NCBI GenBank assembly: GCA_020723285.1
Contig: DYJE01000003.1
Location: 85,924 to 149,923 of the forward strand
Direction of reading: 5' to 3'
DNA length: 64,000 nucleotides
Origin: Desulforapulum autotrophicum
GTDB taxonomy: Bacteria > Desulfobacterota > Desulfobacteria > Desulfobacterales > Desulfolunaceae
Shown here: positions 17,290 to 25,527 of the stretch, in pieces
Numbering within the stretch: the stretch's first letter is position 1
How the letters are laid out: every line of letters starts with the position of its first letter
Program-made: the position numbers and the translations under genes
The notes under the pieces: model-generated
The model's database searches: none
Told to the model about the DNA's origin: nothing
Seen by the model: the letters and a program-made list of their open reading frames with translations, nothing else

Positions 17290-18277
17290 CCTTGATTGAA
17301 AATTGATGAGATATGTTGATTACAAAGGCATTATGGAAATTTCCATACGTGGTGAAGCCGGTATTGATAAAAGGTGTCATGTCGTCATTCGGAAATGAGT
17401 TTACAACAACGGCATGAATATTTCTGTCTTGTAAATGCACAAGTGCAGAATGTATAAATTTTTCTTGAAGTTCGGCAGAAAGATCTGAAAGGCTGAAAAA
17501 CCTAAACGTGGCACCGTTTAAGTGCATGTTTGCATAAATGAATTTGTAATAATACCAGTTGAGAAACCCCACAACACGGCCATTTTTTTTGGCGACAAGG
17601 GTTTCTGATACAAACGGGTAGTCAAGCTCAACGAGCCACCTTTCGTCGGTGTAAGAAAGGTTCCATCGGCTTGTTTTAGCTTTTTTGGCATAAAGTTCAA
17701 GGATTTGGGTCAGATCGTCTTTCTGCATCAATGAAGATGATATTTGGTTTTCCTGAAGCCTGTTGTTATCCTTTAACGTCGAATGAGGGTCAAATTGATA
17801 GAGATATTTTGCAAACTGAAAAATATTTTTTCCTTCATACCCGCACTTGTTAAAGAATTCGGTCCAGTACTCTTTGGTAAAAGATGAAAAAGCGCTTCCT
17901 AAAATATAATGATACCCAAGTCTTACTAATTTTGGAGCACCTTCTGAAAATGTTTCGAGTAAATTAAATGTTCGTTCAGATGCATGCTTATATGTAAGCC
18001 AGCTCAGATTTGCGCAGGTTATCAACGTCTCATTCTTTTTAAAGACTTGATCCACAAGCAAAAAAAGAGCATCGAACGAGGTGCTGTCCCTTGATTCACG
18101 ATCCTTAAAAACCCAATAATTTTCGTATGTTTCAGGTTGGCATGCCTCTCTCCATTGATAGGTTTCGGCTTCCCAATAGGGAATGACAATATCCACATAT
18201 TTTTTTGACCAAATATCTTTAACAAAACGAGCCGCCTGGTTACTAAAATGTTTCTCGAAGGTCATTAGATGTTTCAT
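17255..18277 (-). CDS. GNAT-like acyltransferase in the RiPP cluster
   Basis: This is a 340-residue protein. Its C-terminal half (~195-325) has the strand-helix pattern of a GNAT N-acyltransferase: FVSETLVAKKNGRVVGFLNWY, then FIHSALVHLQDRNIHAVVVNSFP, then PFINTGFTTYGNFHNAFVI. The acetyl-CoA loop (Q/RxxGxG/A) is not clean, so activity is uncertain. The N-terminal half (~1-190) is unfamiliar. The gene overlaps both its neighbours by about 35 bases, which indicates a tightly coupled operon. It could acylate the mature peptide, or the host for self-protection as acetyltransferases do in microcin C and albicidin-type systems. That is analogy only. Confidence 0.65.
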   Translation of the reverse strand: MKHLMTFEKHFSNQAARFVKDIWSKKYVDIVIPYWEAETYQWREACQPETYENYWVFKDRESRDSTSFDALFLLVDQVFKKNETLITCANLSWLTYKHASERTFNLLETFSEGAPKLVRLGYHYILGSAFSSFTKEYWTEFFNKCGYEGKNIFQFAKYLYQFDPHSTLKDNNRLQENQISSSLMQKDDLTQILELYAKKAKTSRWNLSYTDERWLVELDYPFVSETLVAKKNGRVVGFLNWYYYKFIYANMHLNGATFRFFSLSDLSAELQEKFIHSALVHLQDRNIHAVVVNSFPNDDMTPFINTGFTTYGNFHNAFVINISHQFSIKDGEDVGLFDMF

Positions 18278-19124
18278 GGTCTTCCTTTGTCATCGGTCCA
18301 AGAGTTATCCCGTACAAGGCTGTTTCATAAAAACCGTCAATGTCTAAAAATTTTTCAACCTCATAATCATAAAAACCGCCTAAAGCGCAGGCTCCAAGAT
18401 CTTGGGCCGTTGCGCAAAGGTAGATCTGCTGGCCAAGATGCCCTGCATCCATGTAAATAAACCGCATGCCTCGGTTTTTATATTTATACATGCTGCGGTC
18501 AGTCATAGCCGTTATGATAAGCAAGGCCCCGGATTGTAAAACAACCTCCTGATCACAAAAAAGAGAAAAAGATTCTTTTAAAAAATCTCCAGGTTTCAAC
18601 AGTTCAAGGCATCTGTCTTTTACGTTAAAATGATAGAGTCCTTTTTCAAGTGTCGAAACATTGAATACCACCGGATATATTTCAAGGGGATAGAGGGCAC
18701 CTGCAGAGGGGGCCGCCCTTAAAAATTGATCTTCTCCAACATCATAGGGCATGGAACCGGTTATGCCATAGGAGAGAACAAGGAGGTTGGCAAAACGTTC
18801 AAATGAAATCGGTTCGTTGCTATAATCTCTTACAGATCGTCTTTTTAATACGATCTCTTCAAAACTATAGGGCGAGTTGAAACTAACCATTGGGAGTTCA
18901 ATTTTGGGGACATCATCATACCCTTTAAAATGTCTGATAAAAGTTTTTATGGTATCAGGATCATTTCTGATTTGTCCAAAATGGTAGAACTCCTTTAATG
19001 ATTTTCTTCGGCCGTATTTAGAATTTTCGTGGTACAGATATCCAAGCCAACTGTCTTCTCTATGGGGGTTTTCAATACCATCTCGACTTTTTGTCAACTC
19101 TGACGTGCTGGGAATGACAGGCAT
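18243..19124 (-). CDS. SagB/ThcOx-type FMN dehydrogenase (azoline oxidase)
   Basis: This is a 293-residue nitroreductase-fold protein of the SagB/ThcOx group. The hallmark segments are KRRSVRDYSNEPIS (~88-101), LLVLSYGITG, RAAPSAGALYPLEIYPVVFNV (~145-165), and the late MDAGHLGQQIYLCATAQDLGACALGGF stretch (~225-250). This group uses FMN to oxidise thiazolines or oxazolines to thiazoles or oxazoles in TOMM/LAP pathways. CGGAG lies seven bases before ATG 19124. It sits 62 bp after the YcaO gene, the expected partner. Length fits SagB, and the PSAGALYPLE motif separates it from general nitroreductases such as the one at 25528. Confidence 0.9.
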   Translation of the reverse strand: MPVIPSTSELTKSRDGIENPHREDSWLGYLYHENSKYGRRKSLKEFYHFGQIRNDPDTIKTFIRHFKGYDDVPKIELPMVSFNSPYSFEEIVLKRRSVRDYSNEPISFERFANLLVLSYGITGSMPYDVGEDQFLRAAPSAGALYPLEIYPVVFNVSTLEKGLYHFNVKDRCLELLKPGDFLKESFSLFCDQEVVLQSGALLIITAMTDRSMYKYKNRGMRFIYMDAGHLGQQIYLCATAQDLGACALGGFYDYEVEKFLDIDGFYETALYGITLGPMTKEDHETSNDLRETF

Positions 19125-19186
19125 AGAATTCTCCGAAGCATATTTCTTGATATGTCAGTTTATGTTGTTTCACTATTTCAATATTT

Positions 19187-20572
19187 TTAGGGAAACGCGT
19201 GTGGATAAGTGTTGATGTGTGATTCATCCATCCTTGTTTTATGAAATCCAAGTTTTAAGGGTACATCAAAGATTCTTTTGTTGCCAAGGGCTCGATACTT
19301 ATGAGCGCCAGGCAAAAAAACAAGTCCGGGAACAACAACGCGGACAACATGGGCTCCAATTGTTTGGATATCCCGTGCGGTGATATCGATATGGACGGGT
19401 TCAAATCCGCATTGGTAAACCCGGTCAACAAGCAATTTGAGTGAGGCTGCCGCTGAATCTTTTTTAAGGTCAGCGATTTCAGAAAACGATCTGGTCTTGT
19501 CGCTGTGTATCAAAAAATCAAGGTGCTTTTTATTTTTATGGTATGAATAATAAAGAACGCCATCATCAAAATTCGTGATTTCGTCATCAAAACTGCCTTC
19601 AAACGTTTTTAATCCTGTTTTGTTGTTTTCTTTTTTAAGCTCACGAGCAAACCCACTTGTCTGTGCTGTCTCAAGCAATGTTTTATATAAAGCCCGGTTT
19701 TTGTCGATGTTTGCCGCAGCACCAAACGCTGTTGCAGGTAAATGGGGTTCATGGTACTTGGCCATTCCCATGAAGGCTGAAATACCCAGATCGCTTGTCA
19801 TATCAAAAACAGTGTATTTATGGATATTTTTGTCAAACGCTTTTAACAGACGAACGATGTTTTCGTTGTCTGAATCCAAGAAATTGATTTTGGGAAGATT
19901 TAGCTTGCCAAGCCAGGCAATTGAAAAAGAATCCCTTTCAATAATTTCATGCAGGCCGCTTAAAATCGCTTCTTCTTTAGAAAAACCAAAGGCAAGCCCG
20001 GTGGAGGTTAAATGATTGATACGGGTTTCATTGTTATCATAGCGGTAGGGGAGATAGACAAATGCTGCAGGTATAAGTATCGGTTCATGGGTAACCAGCG
20101 ATATCCCCTGAACCCAATAGACTTTTGAATCTTTGTCAAAGGGTTCTAATCCAAACCCATCTGATTGATGCTGCCAATGGGAATAGAGACCGTACGTCGA
20201 AGGATCTGTTGCCTTGTGGCCACGTTGGAGCACCTCGGAATAGGAGCCGAAAATCATATCTCTTTTGTCATATATCCCTGCATTATAACGTTCAATGGCT
20301 TCACCGAAAGTGGCTGCAAGGGCTTCATCTTCGCAAAGTCCCGCTCCACCAACGCGGTATTCCATCTCATGGTTGGTGAAAAATGACACATTGCTGAGTT
20401 GACCTGCACAACAAAATATTCCAGGTATTTCGTTTGTTTTTGGAAGAGTAAAAAAATTATTCAACAATCCAACGCGATGTGAGAACATTGGACTTAACCG
20501 ATCTATGGTTGCATTCAGGGAATCCTCATCGATCCTTTTAATAACCAAGCCTTTGGGAGTGTGATGTTTCAT
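19187..20572 (-). CDS. YcaO-domain cyclodehydratase (TOMM D protein)
   Basis: This is a 461-residue YcaO protein. ATP/Mg-binding motifs are visible: AATFGEAIERYNAG (~87-100), STGLAFGFSKEEAILSGLHEIIERDSF (~190-216) and a later LLETAQTSGFARE helix (~300). YcaO enzymes phosphorylate the amide oxygen of Ser/Thr/Cys peptides and close azoline rings. TOMM YcaO proteins usually end in a PxPxP-type tail that reaches the active site. Here the tail is YPHAFP, a shortened proline pattern. The gene overlaps the ThiF-like gene by four bases (ATGA). A neighbouring SagB-type enzyme and a serine-rich candidate substrate argue for azole formation rather than ribosomal S12 methylthiolation or thioamidation. 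Confidence 0.9.
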   Translation of the reverse strand: MKHHTPKGLVIKRIDEDSLNATIDRLSPMFSHRVGLLNNFFTLPKTNEIPGIFCCAGQLSNVSFFTNHEMEYRVGGAGLCEDEALAATFGEAIERYNAGIYDKRDMIFGSYSEVLQRGHKATDPSTYGLYSHWQHQSDGFGLEPFDKDSKVYWVQGISLVTHEPILIPAAFVYLPYRYDNNETRINHLTSTGLAFGFSKEEAILSGLHEIIERDSFSIAWLGKLNLPKINFLDSDNENIVRLLKAFDKNIHKYTVFDMTSDLGISAFMGMAKYHEPHLPATAFGAAANIDKNRALYKTLLETAQTSGFARELKKENNKTGLKTFEGSFDDEITNFDDGVLYYSYHKNKKHLDFLIHSDKTRSFSEIADLKKDSAAASLKLLVDRVYQCGFEPVHIDITARDIQTIGAHVVRVVVPGLVFLPGAHKYRALGNKRIFDVPLKLGFHKTRMDESHINTYPHAFP

Positions 20573-21741
20573 GATAAACCATCCTCTTCCTCAATTTCAT
20601 CAACATGTATCTTGGCCGGGGGTGTCCTGCCGATATAACCACAACATTTACAATAGGGAAGTTTTAGTAAATTGTGAAATTCTTGAGTGTTATTGATGAA
20701 ATCAAATCTAAAAAAACCTTTATAAGTTTTTGGATAAAGATAACCGGATAATATTTTCATTATTTCGATTGAGGCATGATTGGCTAAGCTTTTATAAATT
20801 GGAAGAATGGTCCGAAAATCTGTGAATTGTGGCGGCTGGTCTAAGTGGTCGATATAGTTTTCATAGTGTTCCGGGTAATCAATATTTGCTTTGGTTCTGT
20901 TGACATAGCATTCAAAACATGCATTCTCGTTAGGTATCACTGTGGGGCCTACCTGGCCGCCAAAACGATCCGACTCCACGAACAAGGTGATTTTTTCTTT
21001 TTCAAAAGCCATCTGATTTACTTTACGGTTGAAATGATACTGAGAGTAGTCAGACGTGCAAACGATTAAATCCACGTCTTCTAAGATGTCTTTAAAAAGC
21101 GGTGAATCAATATCTGTTTCTATAAACTGTATGTTGGAGAATTCTGAGAATGTTTCAATGTTGTCTTGCACCGCCCTGCAAAACGATTTCCCTATATCGT
21201 TATTAGAAAACAATGAATTGTCAAAACCGGACTCGTTCTTTACAACGATTTTATTATCAACGACAAGTATTTTGTTGACTCCTAGATGAGCCATGCTAAG
21301 GAGCAATTCCCTCCCCGTATCCTGAAGATTCAGAAGCAGTATAGTGGATTTTCGTAATTTGTTTAGAAAGTAATAATTGCTTTTACCGGGCAGGGGTTTA
21401 TAAAAATTAAAAAAAGAAAGCTGTCTATTAAAATGATCTTTTTCTTTTTCTGTCATTTCATTGGGAGCATCCATGTAGCGTTCGACAACATCTTTTTTTT
21501 CAAGTGCAAAAAGGGCTTCTTTCAGGTCTTCCGCATCAATGACATCTCCAAATTTTTTAACAATGTCATCTAACGTTCTTGGCTCTTTTAGAAATTCGAA
21601 AAGATCCCAAATAATCAATGTTACAATTTCACCTTGCAATAAAAAATGAGAGCCTAAAACATCAACAAATATGGTCTCATTCCCGTCTTTAAAATAGGAT
21701 ACAATCTTCTTTAACTGAAACCTGACGTGGTCGCTGTTCAT
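20569..21741 (-). CDS. ThiF/E1-like TOMM partner protein with N-terminal recognition domain
   Basis: This is a 390-residue protein. Residues ~1-95 look like a winged-helix/PqqD-like RiPP recognition element (FVDVLGSHFLLQGEIVTLIIWDLFEFL, then DVIDAEDLKEALFALEKKDVVERY). The rest is a degenerate E1/ThiF domain: VNKILVVDNKIVV (~155) where the nucleotide loop would be, DLIVCTSDYSQYHFNRKVN (~225), then CFECYVNRT (~285) and CKCC (~372) as probable zinc-binding cysteine pairs. Such 'ocin-ThiF-like' proteins bind the leader peptide and present it to YcaO. The four-base overlaps with both neighbours fit a stoichiometric complex with the YcaO product. No separate SagC-type gene is present. Confidence 0.82.
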   Translation of the reverse strand: MNSDHVRFQLKKIVSYFKDGNETIFVDVLGSHFLLQGEIVTLIIWDLFEFLKEPRTLDDIVKKFGDVIDAEDLKEALFALEKKDVVERYMDAPNEMTEKEKDHFNRQLSFFNFYKPLPGKSNYYFLNKLRKSTILLLNLQDTGRELLLSMAHLGVNKILVVDNKIVVKNESGFDNSLFSNNDIGKSFCRAVQDNIETFSEFSNIQFIETDIDSPLFKDILEDVDLIVCTSDYSQYHFNRKVNQMAFEKEKITLFVESDRFGGQVGPTVIPNENACFECYVNRTKANIDYPEHYENYIDHLDQPPQFTDFRTILPIYKSLANHASIEIMKILSGYLYPKTYKGFFRFDFINNTQEFHNLLKLPYCKCCGYIGRTPPAKIHVDEIEEEDGLS

Positions 21742-22559
21742 ACAGGGCTCCTTTTTTCCGATCCTTTGAATTTTATATGGACGATTCTATTTTGAAACCT
21801 GTTTTTAAAAAAGGGGATATGCGAGAGCAAGCCAAGCCAGCGCCAACGATCCCGATGGTAATCAAAATAGTTGTAATCGTTCACCCACTCAATGTTATTA
21901 CTTAATTTTTCTATGTCACTGCCATTTCGGATACCCCATTTAAAGGAAGCGCCGGTGTGTTTTACAGTATCATGGTACTTTGATCGTGAAACAAGGTCTG
22001 GTGTTATCATTTCAAAGAGCATCTCGGCCGAAGGGAACGTATGACTCAGCGTGACAATCAACTCTTTGACCTGTTTATCAGTAAAATACATTAAGACGCC
22101 TTCAATGATAAACAAAACGGACTTATCCCTTTTATCAATGGTATTTATCCATGAATAATCAAAAACAGACTGCGCGATCATTTTATAACGATCATGTTCT
22201 GAAAAAAAACGTCGTCTCAGTTGTATGGGAGGCTCCAGATCGAGGTCGATCCACATGACGTCTCTGTTTTCCAAACGTTCGTATCTGGTGTCCAAACCAG
22301 CCCCAATATTGATGACAAGGGTATTTTTGTGCTTTGTGATAAAGTCTTTTGTCAGCTGATCTAAAATTATTGATCGGATGACGATGGCTGTTTGCGATAT
22401 CCAGCCTTTGTTGAATTTGCCGAAGTCATAGTCAATGCTTTGAAGTATTTCCAGTGCTTTATCATCCCGTAAAAGAGGAGTAGCTTGGTCATTTTCAACA
22501 GCTTTTGCCCATAAGGGTATTAACAGGGTTTCAGAAATCCCTTCCAGCTTAACCTTCAT
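21738..22559 (-). CDS. TcmP/LCMT-family SAM O-methyltransferase
   Basis: This is a 273-residue class I methyltransferase of the leucine-carboxyl-methyltransferase/TcmP group. The N terminus GISETLLIPLWAKAVE is typical of this group. The SAM loop is VINIGAGLDTRYERL (~82-96), followed by WIDLDLEPPIQLRRRF (~102-117) and LFIIEGVLMYF (~148-158). Members methylate carboxylates or hydroxyls, as TcmP does on tetracenomycin. As first gene of the operon it would tailor the peptide, perhaps at its C-terminal carboxylate; the site is unknown. GGGAAG lies upstream of ATG 22559. A TGATCA-centred inverted repeat at about 22590-22606 lies 30-45 bases before the start and could be an operator. Confidence 0.85.
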   Translation of the reverse strand: MKVKLEGISETLLIPLWAKAVENDQATPLLRDDKALEILQSIDYDFGKFNKGWISQTAIVIRSIILDQLTKDFITKHKNTLVINIGAGLDTRYERLENRDVMWIDLDLEPPIQLRRRFFSEHDRYKMIAQSVFDYSWINTIDKRDKSVLFIIEGVLMYFTDKQVKELIVTLSHTFPSAEMLFEMITPDLVSRSKYHDTVKHTGASFKWGIRNGSDIEKLSNNIEWVNDYNYFDYHRDRWRWLGLLSHIPFFKNRFQNRIVHIKFKGSEKRSPV

Positions 22560-23018
22560 ACGATCTTCCCAATATCATGTCATGAAAGTAAGTGTGTGAT
22601 CACTTGCTTTGTTTGTTGTCTATTATTGTAATGGTACTCTGGGGATAGTTTTCAGCTGTAATGCAATTTTTTTGTTACAACCCATTAACATAGAATTGGA
22701 ACAATAGCGATTAAATATTTCGTCAGCTTTCACATGGATGTTTTCTGGATGTTGGCATGATTTGTTTGATGATTATCATTTGACAGGAAATTGATTCCCC
22801 GTGATTTCGTTGCGAAAATCAAATCTTCAGACAGGCGATGTTAAACTTTCGATTCATAAGCTTGGTTTACAAAGCAATGTAAAAACGGTATGTTACTTTG
22901 ATTCAATGCGATAACCTCTCAAGAAAGCCTTGACTTGGATTCGTCGATATGAGATACGATTGTTGTCGTGAACGCCGTTCCCATAATGAATCCCATTCAA
23001 ACTACAAGGAGAAATGTT
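22560..23018. promoter_or_regulatory. Divergent AT-rich control region of the RiPP cluster
   Basis: This 459-bp non-coding, AT-rich stretch separates the leftward enzyme operon from the rightward precursor gene. I see no further convincing open frame in it. A candidate sigma-70 promoter for the precursor is TTGACT (22930-22935) with GATACG (22953-22958, 17 bp spacing) or TACGAT (22955-22960). It would give a leader transcript of about 50 bases. The promoter for the enzyme operon is not clear by eye. Confidence 0.55.
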
Positions 23019-23114
23019 ATGAAATTAACAATCGTTCAATTGAACAAGAAAAAGGTTAATGTGGCTTTAGCAGGTGGATCTTCAAGTTCAAGCTCAAGTG
23101 GCGCTTCTAAATAA
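23019..23114 (+). CDS. Candidate RiPP precursor peptide with poly-serine core
   Basis: This is a 31-codon gene. AAGGAG (23006-23011) lies seven bases before ATG 23019; an earlier ATG at 23014 hits a stop after two codons. The peptide starts MKLTIVQLNKKK, a short basic-hydrophobic leader, and ends LAGGSSSSSSSGASK. There are seven serines in a row plus one more near the end, and no Cys or Thr in the core. The serine codons mix TCT, TCA, AGT and AGC, so the tract is held by selection on the protein and not by base slippage. Gly-Gly before the core could mark leader cleavage. A perfect terminator follows at 23183. With YcaO, ThiF-like and SagB genes divergent from it, this is the likely substrate, giving a chain of oxazol(in)es. 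Confidence 0.82.
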   Translation: MKLTIVQLNKKKVNVALAGGSSSSSSSGASK

Positions 23115-23182
23115 AGCCATTAGAGACATTTGTCATGACACAGTAACATGTATCAGGATGTATTGTTTTAAAGTGATGATTA

Positions 23183-23212
23183 AAAGGTAGGGTTTTCCCT
23201 ACCTTTTTTTTT
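23183..23212 (+). terminator. Rho-independent terminator of the precursor gene
   Basis: AAGGTAGGG (23184-23192), loop TTTT, then CCCTACCTT (23197-23205) form a perfect stem that runs into a T-tract ending at 23212. It lies 70 bp after the precursor stop and 6 bp before the amidase stop on the other strand. It isolates the tiny gene as its own transcription unit. Confidence 0.92.
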
Positions 23213-23217
23213 CGAAA

Positions 23218-24654
23218 TCAACCCGCAAGGCTCGGCCAAGGCTTCGCCTCCTCAAGTTCCAGGGCCAGTTCCAGCAGCAGTCTTTCCATTCCGTGTCCTG
23301 CGGCGAACTGGACGCCCATGGGCATTCCGTTTGAATCCGTGCCCATGGGAAGGGAGATGGCCGGGGTTCCGCTCACGTTCTGGGCCGGGGTGAACGATGC
23401 ATAGTTCATGACTCTCTCAAAAGCCTCGTCAAACGGAACGTCAGGTCCAAGGTAGCCGATTTTTGGTGTGGGATGGGCCAGGGTGGGGCAAAGGAACGTG
23501 TCATAAGTCTCAAACATCGCCATGAACTGTTTTGCAGCTTTCTTCAATCTGAGGACGATGAACGGGGTTTTCAGCATGTTTTTCTGATACAGACGGCTGA
23601 GGCCCAGGGTCCAGGGATCGATGCGATTTTTATCAAAGCCAGGGCTCATCAGCAGTTTTCCGTAATACCGGATGGAAAAGGCCATCATGCCCCAGTATGC
23701 AGCAAAGTCGTCCGCCAGATTGCCGTCAAAAGGGCAGGGTATTTCACGGACCGTATGGCCGAGTTCTTCGCAGAGGGAGGCGGTGCGGTACGTCAGGTCG
23801 GAGGATTCACCGTGACAGGGTTTTCCGAACGGTGTTTGTGTGAAAACGCCGATGTTCAGACGTTTTTTCCCGGGACGATCCACAAGGCCGATGGCGGGTA
23901 GTCTGGGGTTTTTGTAATACGTTTCCGCACCGGCGTAAAATCGGGCCGTATCCCGGACCGTGCGGGACAGCATGCCCTGATGAACGATGTTGACGGGCAT
24001 CAGCTCCGTTCCTTCCATGGGTTTGAGTCGTCCACGTGTGGATTTGAGACCCACGAGACCGCAGCAGGACGCGGGAATCCGGATGGACCCGCCTCCGTCG
24101 TTCCCGTGGGCGATGGGAACCACTCCGGCGGCCACCAGGGCCGCGGACCCGCCGGACGAGCCGCCGGTGGAATAAGCGGTGTTCCAGGGATTCCGGGTCG
24201 GACCTGTGGAAAAGGGTTCGGTGGTGGCTGTCAGCCCGAATTCCGGCAGTGTCGTTTTTCCCAGGCTGACGAAGCCCATGGACAGGAACTGCCTCACATA
24301 TCGTGAGTTTCTTGTTTTGTTCTTGGCCGGAATGGCCTCTGACCCCATGAGCGTGGGTGCGTTTTTCGCGTCGTCGGTGTCTTTGATGAATGTGGGGACA
24401 CCGGCAAACGGCCCCTCGAGCGTTTCACCGGTCCTTCTGAGAGCATGCTCGAATGTTTCCGTGACAATGGCGTTGAGCAAGGGGTTTACGGAACACGCTC
24501 GCTGGATTGCGGCTTCCACCACCTCCAAAGGCCGGATCTCTCTGGCTTCAATTTTTTCCGATAGGGCGGTACCGTCCAATGTTCCCAGGATGTCATCTTT
24601 GTACGCGCTGATGTGGGCTGGTGTGGTTGCTGTTTCTTTACTGCATGGGGTCAT
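23218..24654 (-). CDS. Amidase-signature family hydrolase
   Basis: This is a 478-residue amidase-signature enzyme with the Ser-cisSer-Lys triad region visible. The lysine is in [10 protein letters not shown] (~84-93), and the glycine/serine motif is [48 protein letters not shown] (~165-212), quoted here only to locate it; its key part is GGSSGGSAA. Such enzymes hydrolyse amides of varied substrates in the cytoplasm. The absence of gatB/gatC neighbours argues against tRNA amidotransferase GatA. Its base composition returns to that of the main genome, so it lies outside the AT-rich island even though it abuts the precursor terminator. The start overlaps the end of the frameshifted gene upstream (TAAATG). 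Confidence 0.88.
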   Translation of the reverse strand: MTPCSKETATTPAHISAYKDDILGTLDGTALSEKIEAREIRPLEVVEAAIQRACSVNPLLNAIVTETFEHALRRTGETLEGPFAGVPTFIKDTDDAKNAPTLMGSEAIPAKNKTRNSRYVRQFLSMGFVSLGKTTLPEFGLTATTEPFSTGPTRNPWNTAYSTGGSSGGSAALVAAGVVPIAHGNDGGGSIRIPASCCGLVGLKSTRGRLKPMEGTELMPVNIVHQGMLSRTVRDTARFYAGAETYYKNPRLPAIGLVDRPGKKRLNIGVFTQTPFGKPCHGESSDLTYRTASLCEELGHTVREIPCPFDGNLADDFAAYWGMMAFSIRYYGKLLMSPGFDKNRIDPWTLGLSRLYQKNMLKTPFIVLRLKKAAKQFMAMFETYDTFLCPTLAHPTPKIGYLGPDVPFDEAFERVMNYASFTPAQNVSGTPAISLPMGTDSNGMPMGVQFAAGHGMERLLLELALELEEAKPWPSLAG

Positions 24655-25185
24655 TTAAAAAATTCTCCGTAATGTTTCCGCCCGCACTCGGGGCATAAGC
24701 CATGGCTGAAGCTGGCTGATATAGGTTTCAAGCTGTTGCCAGTTTTGTTGATCGTCCCGGATTCGTTTACAGAAACTGCAGATGGGAAGAATTCCTTCAA
24801 GAATTTTGACTCTTTGGTTAAGTTCTCGGGTCTGTGCGGCTGTGCGGCTGACCAGATAAGCGAGCAGGCATAACACGGTGATTCGAACAAGGGCATTGGA
24901 AATCACAAAGAACATGGGGTGATACATCTCGTGTACAGCCGCGATATAAGCCCTGACAACCGGAAGGGCGACAGAAAGCACCATGGATAATCGCCGATTG
25001 CAAAACCATGCCGAAAAAACCACAGGCAGAACGAATAAGATGGGAAACATGAGAAATGGACCGGTGAGTAAGTCAACGATCAACACGACGACCCCGGTCA
25101 CGATATGCGTTGCCGGTTTCAGCATAGCGGAACGAACCATTTGATCAAGCTTTTGGATTAGGGTTGGTTGTCTGAAGGCTTTCAT
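24651..25185 (-). pseudogene. Frameshifted membrane protein with split CxxC...CPEC zinc motif
   Basis: From ATG 25185 the frame encodes about four transmembrane helices (~25-125), then a coiled linker and the conserved tail LEGILPICSFCKRIRDD followed by WQQLETYISQ. This tail occurs at the end of many deltaproteobacterial sensor proteins and should continue to an FSHGLCPEC-type motif. In the open frame it instead runs into an unrelated basic sequence and stops at 24655. The expected ending, FSHGLCPECGRKHYGEFF, is intact one frame over and stops at 24651. A small deletion near 24700, which also removed about five residues, explains this. The second cysteine pair is lost from the main product. 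It may be a decayed gene or an assembly error. Confidence 0.8.
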
Positions 25186-25362
25186 GGGTTTTCACTTTCA
25201 AACCTGAATAATGTCAGAGTTTTTTACCTGCCTTACAGAAGATATTTCAAAATGTGATACATTACATTTATCACAAATTCAAACGGTTTTTATTTCATCG
25301 ATTCCATATAAGCATGCAGGCTAACCACCCCTTGATTTTACACTATCCTTACATTCGGCAAT

Positions 25363-25405
25363 AAAAAACCCCTCCCGCGAAAACCCCCGTTGACGCGGGA
25401 AGGGG
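25363..25405 (-). terminator. Rho-independent terminator of the leftward beta-oxidation operon
   Basis: CCCCTCCCGCG (25369-25379) pairs with CGCGGGAAGGGG (25394-25405), with one bulged A. On the minus strand the stem is followed by a T-run, seen as A at 25363-25368. It lies about 120 bp past the stop at 25528. The rest of 25186-25527 shows no gene. Confidence 0.8.
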
Positions 25406-25527
25406 TGATGATGGATCGGACGTCTTATGCGGGTAAAAAGGATGTCCGGCTCGACGTTTTCTTCTTCAGGGCTTATGAAACGATACCCCCGTGCCGGTTC
25501 ATGCTTCTTAAAGGAAAATGTCTTCCA

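Noticed and set aside
18243..19124. The SagB-type gene being a general nitroreductase
   Set aside because: The PSAGALYPLE motif and the adjoining YcaO gene place it in the SagB/ThcOx group.
23019..23114. The small serine-rich frame being a chance ORF
   Set aside because: It has an ideal ribosome site, a dedicated terminator, varied serine codons and YcaO/SagB neighbours, so it was kept as a gene.
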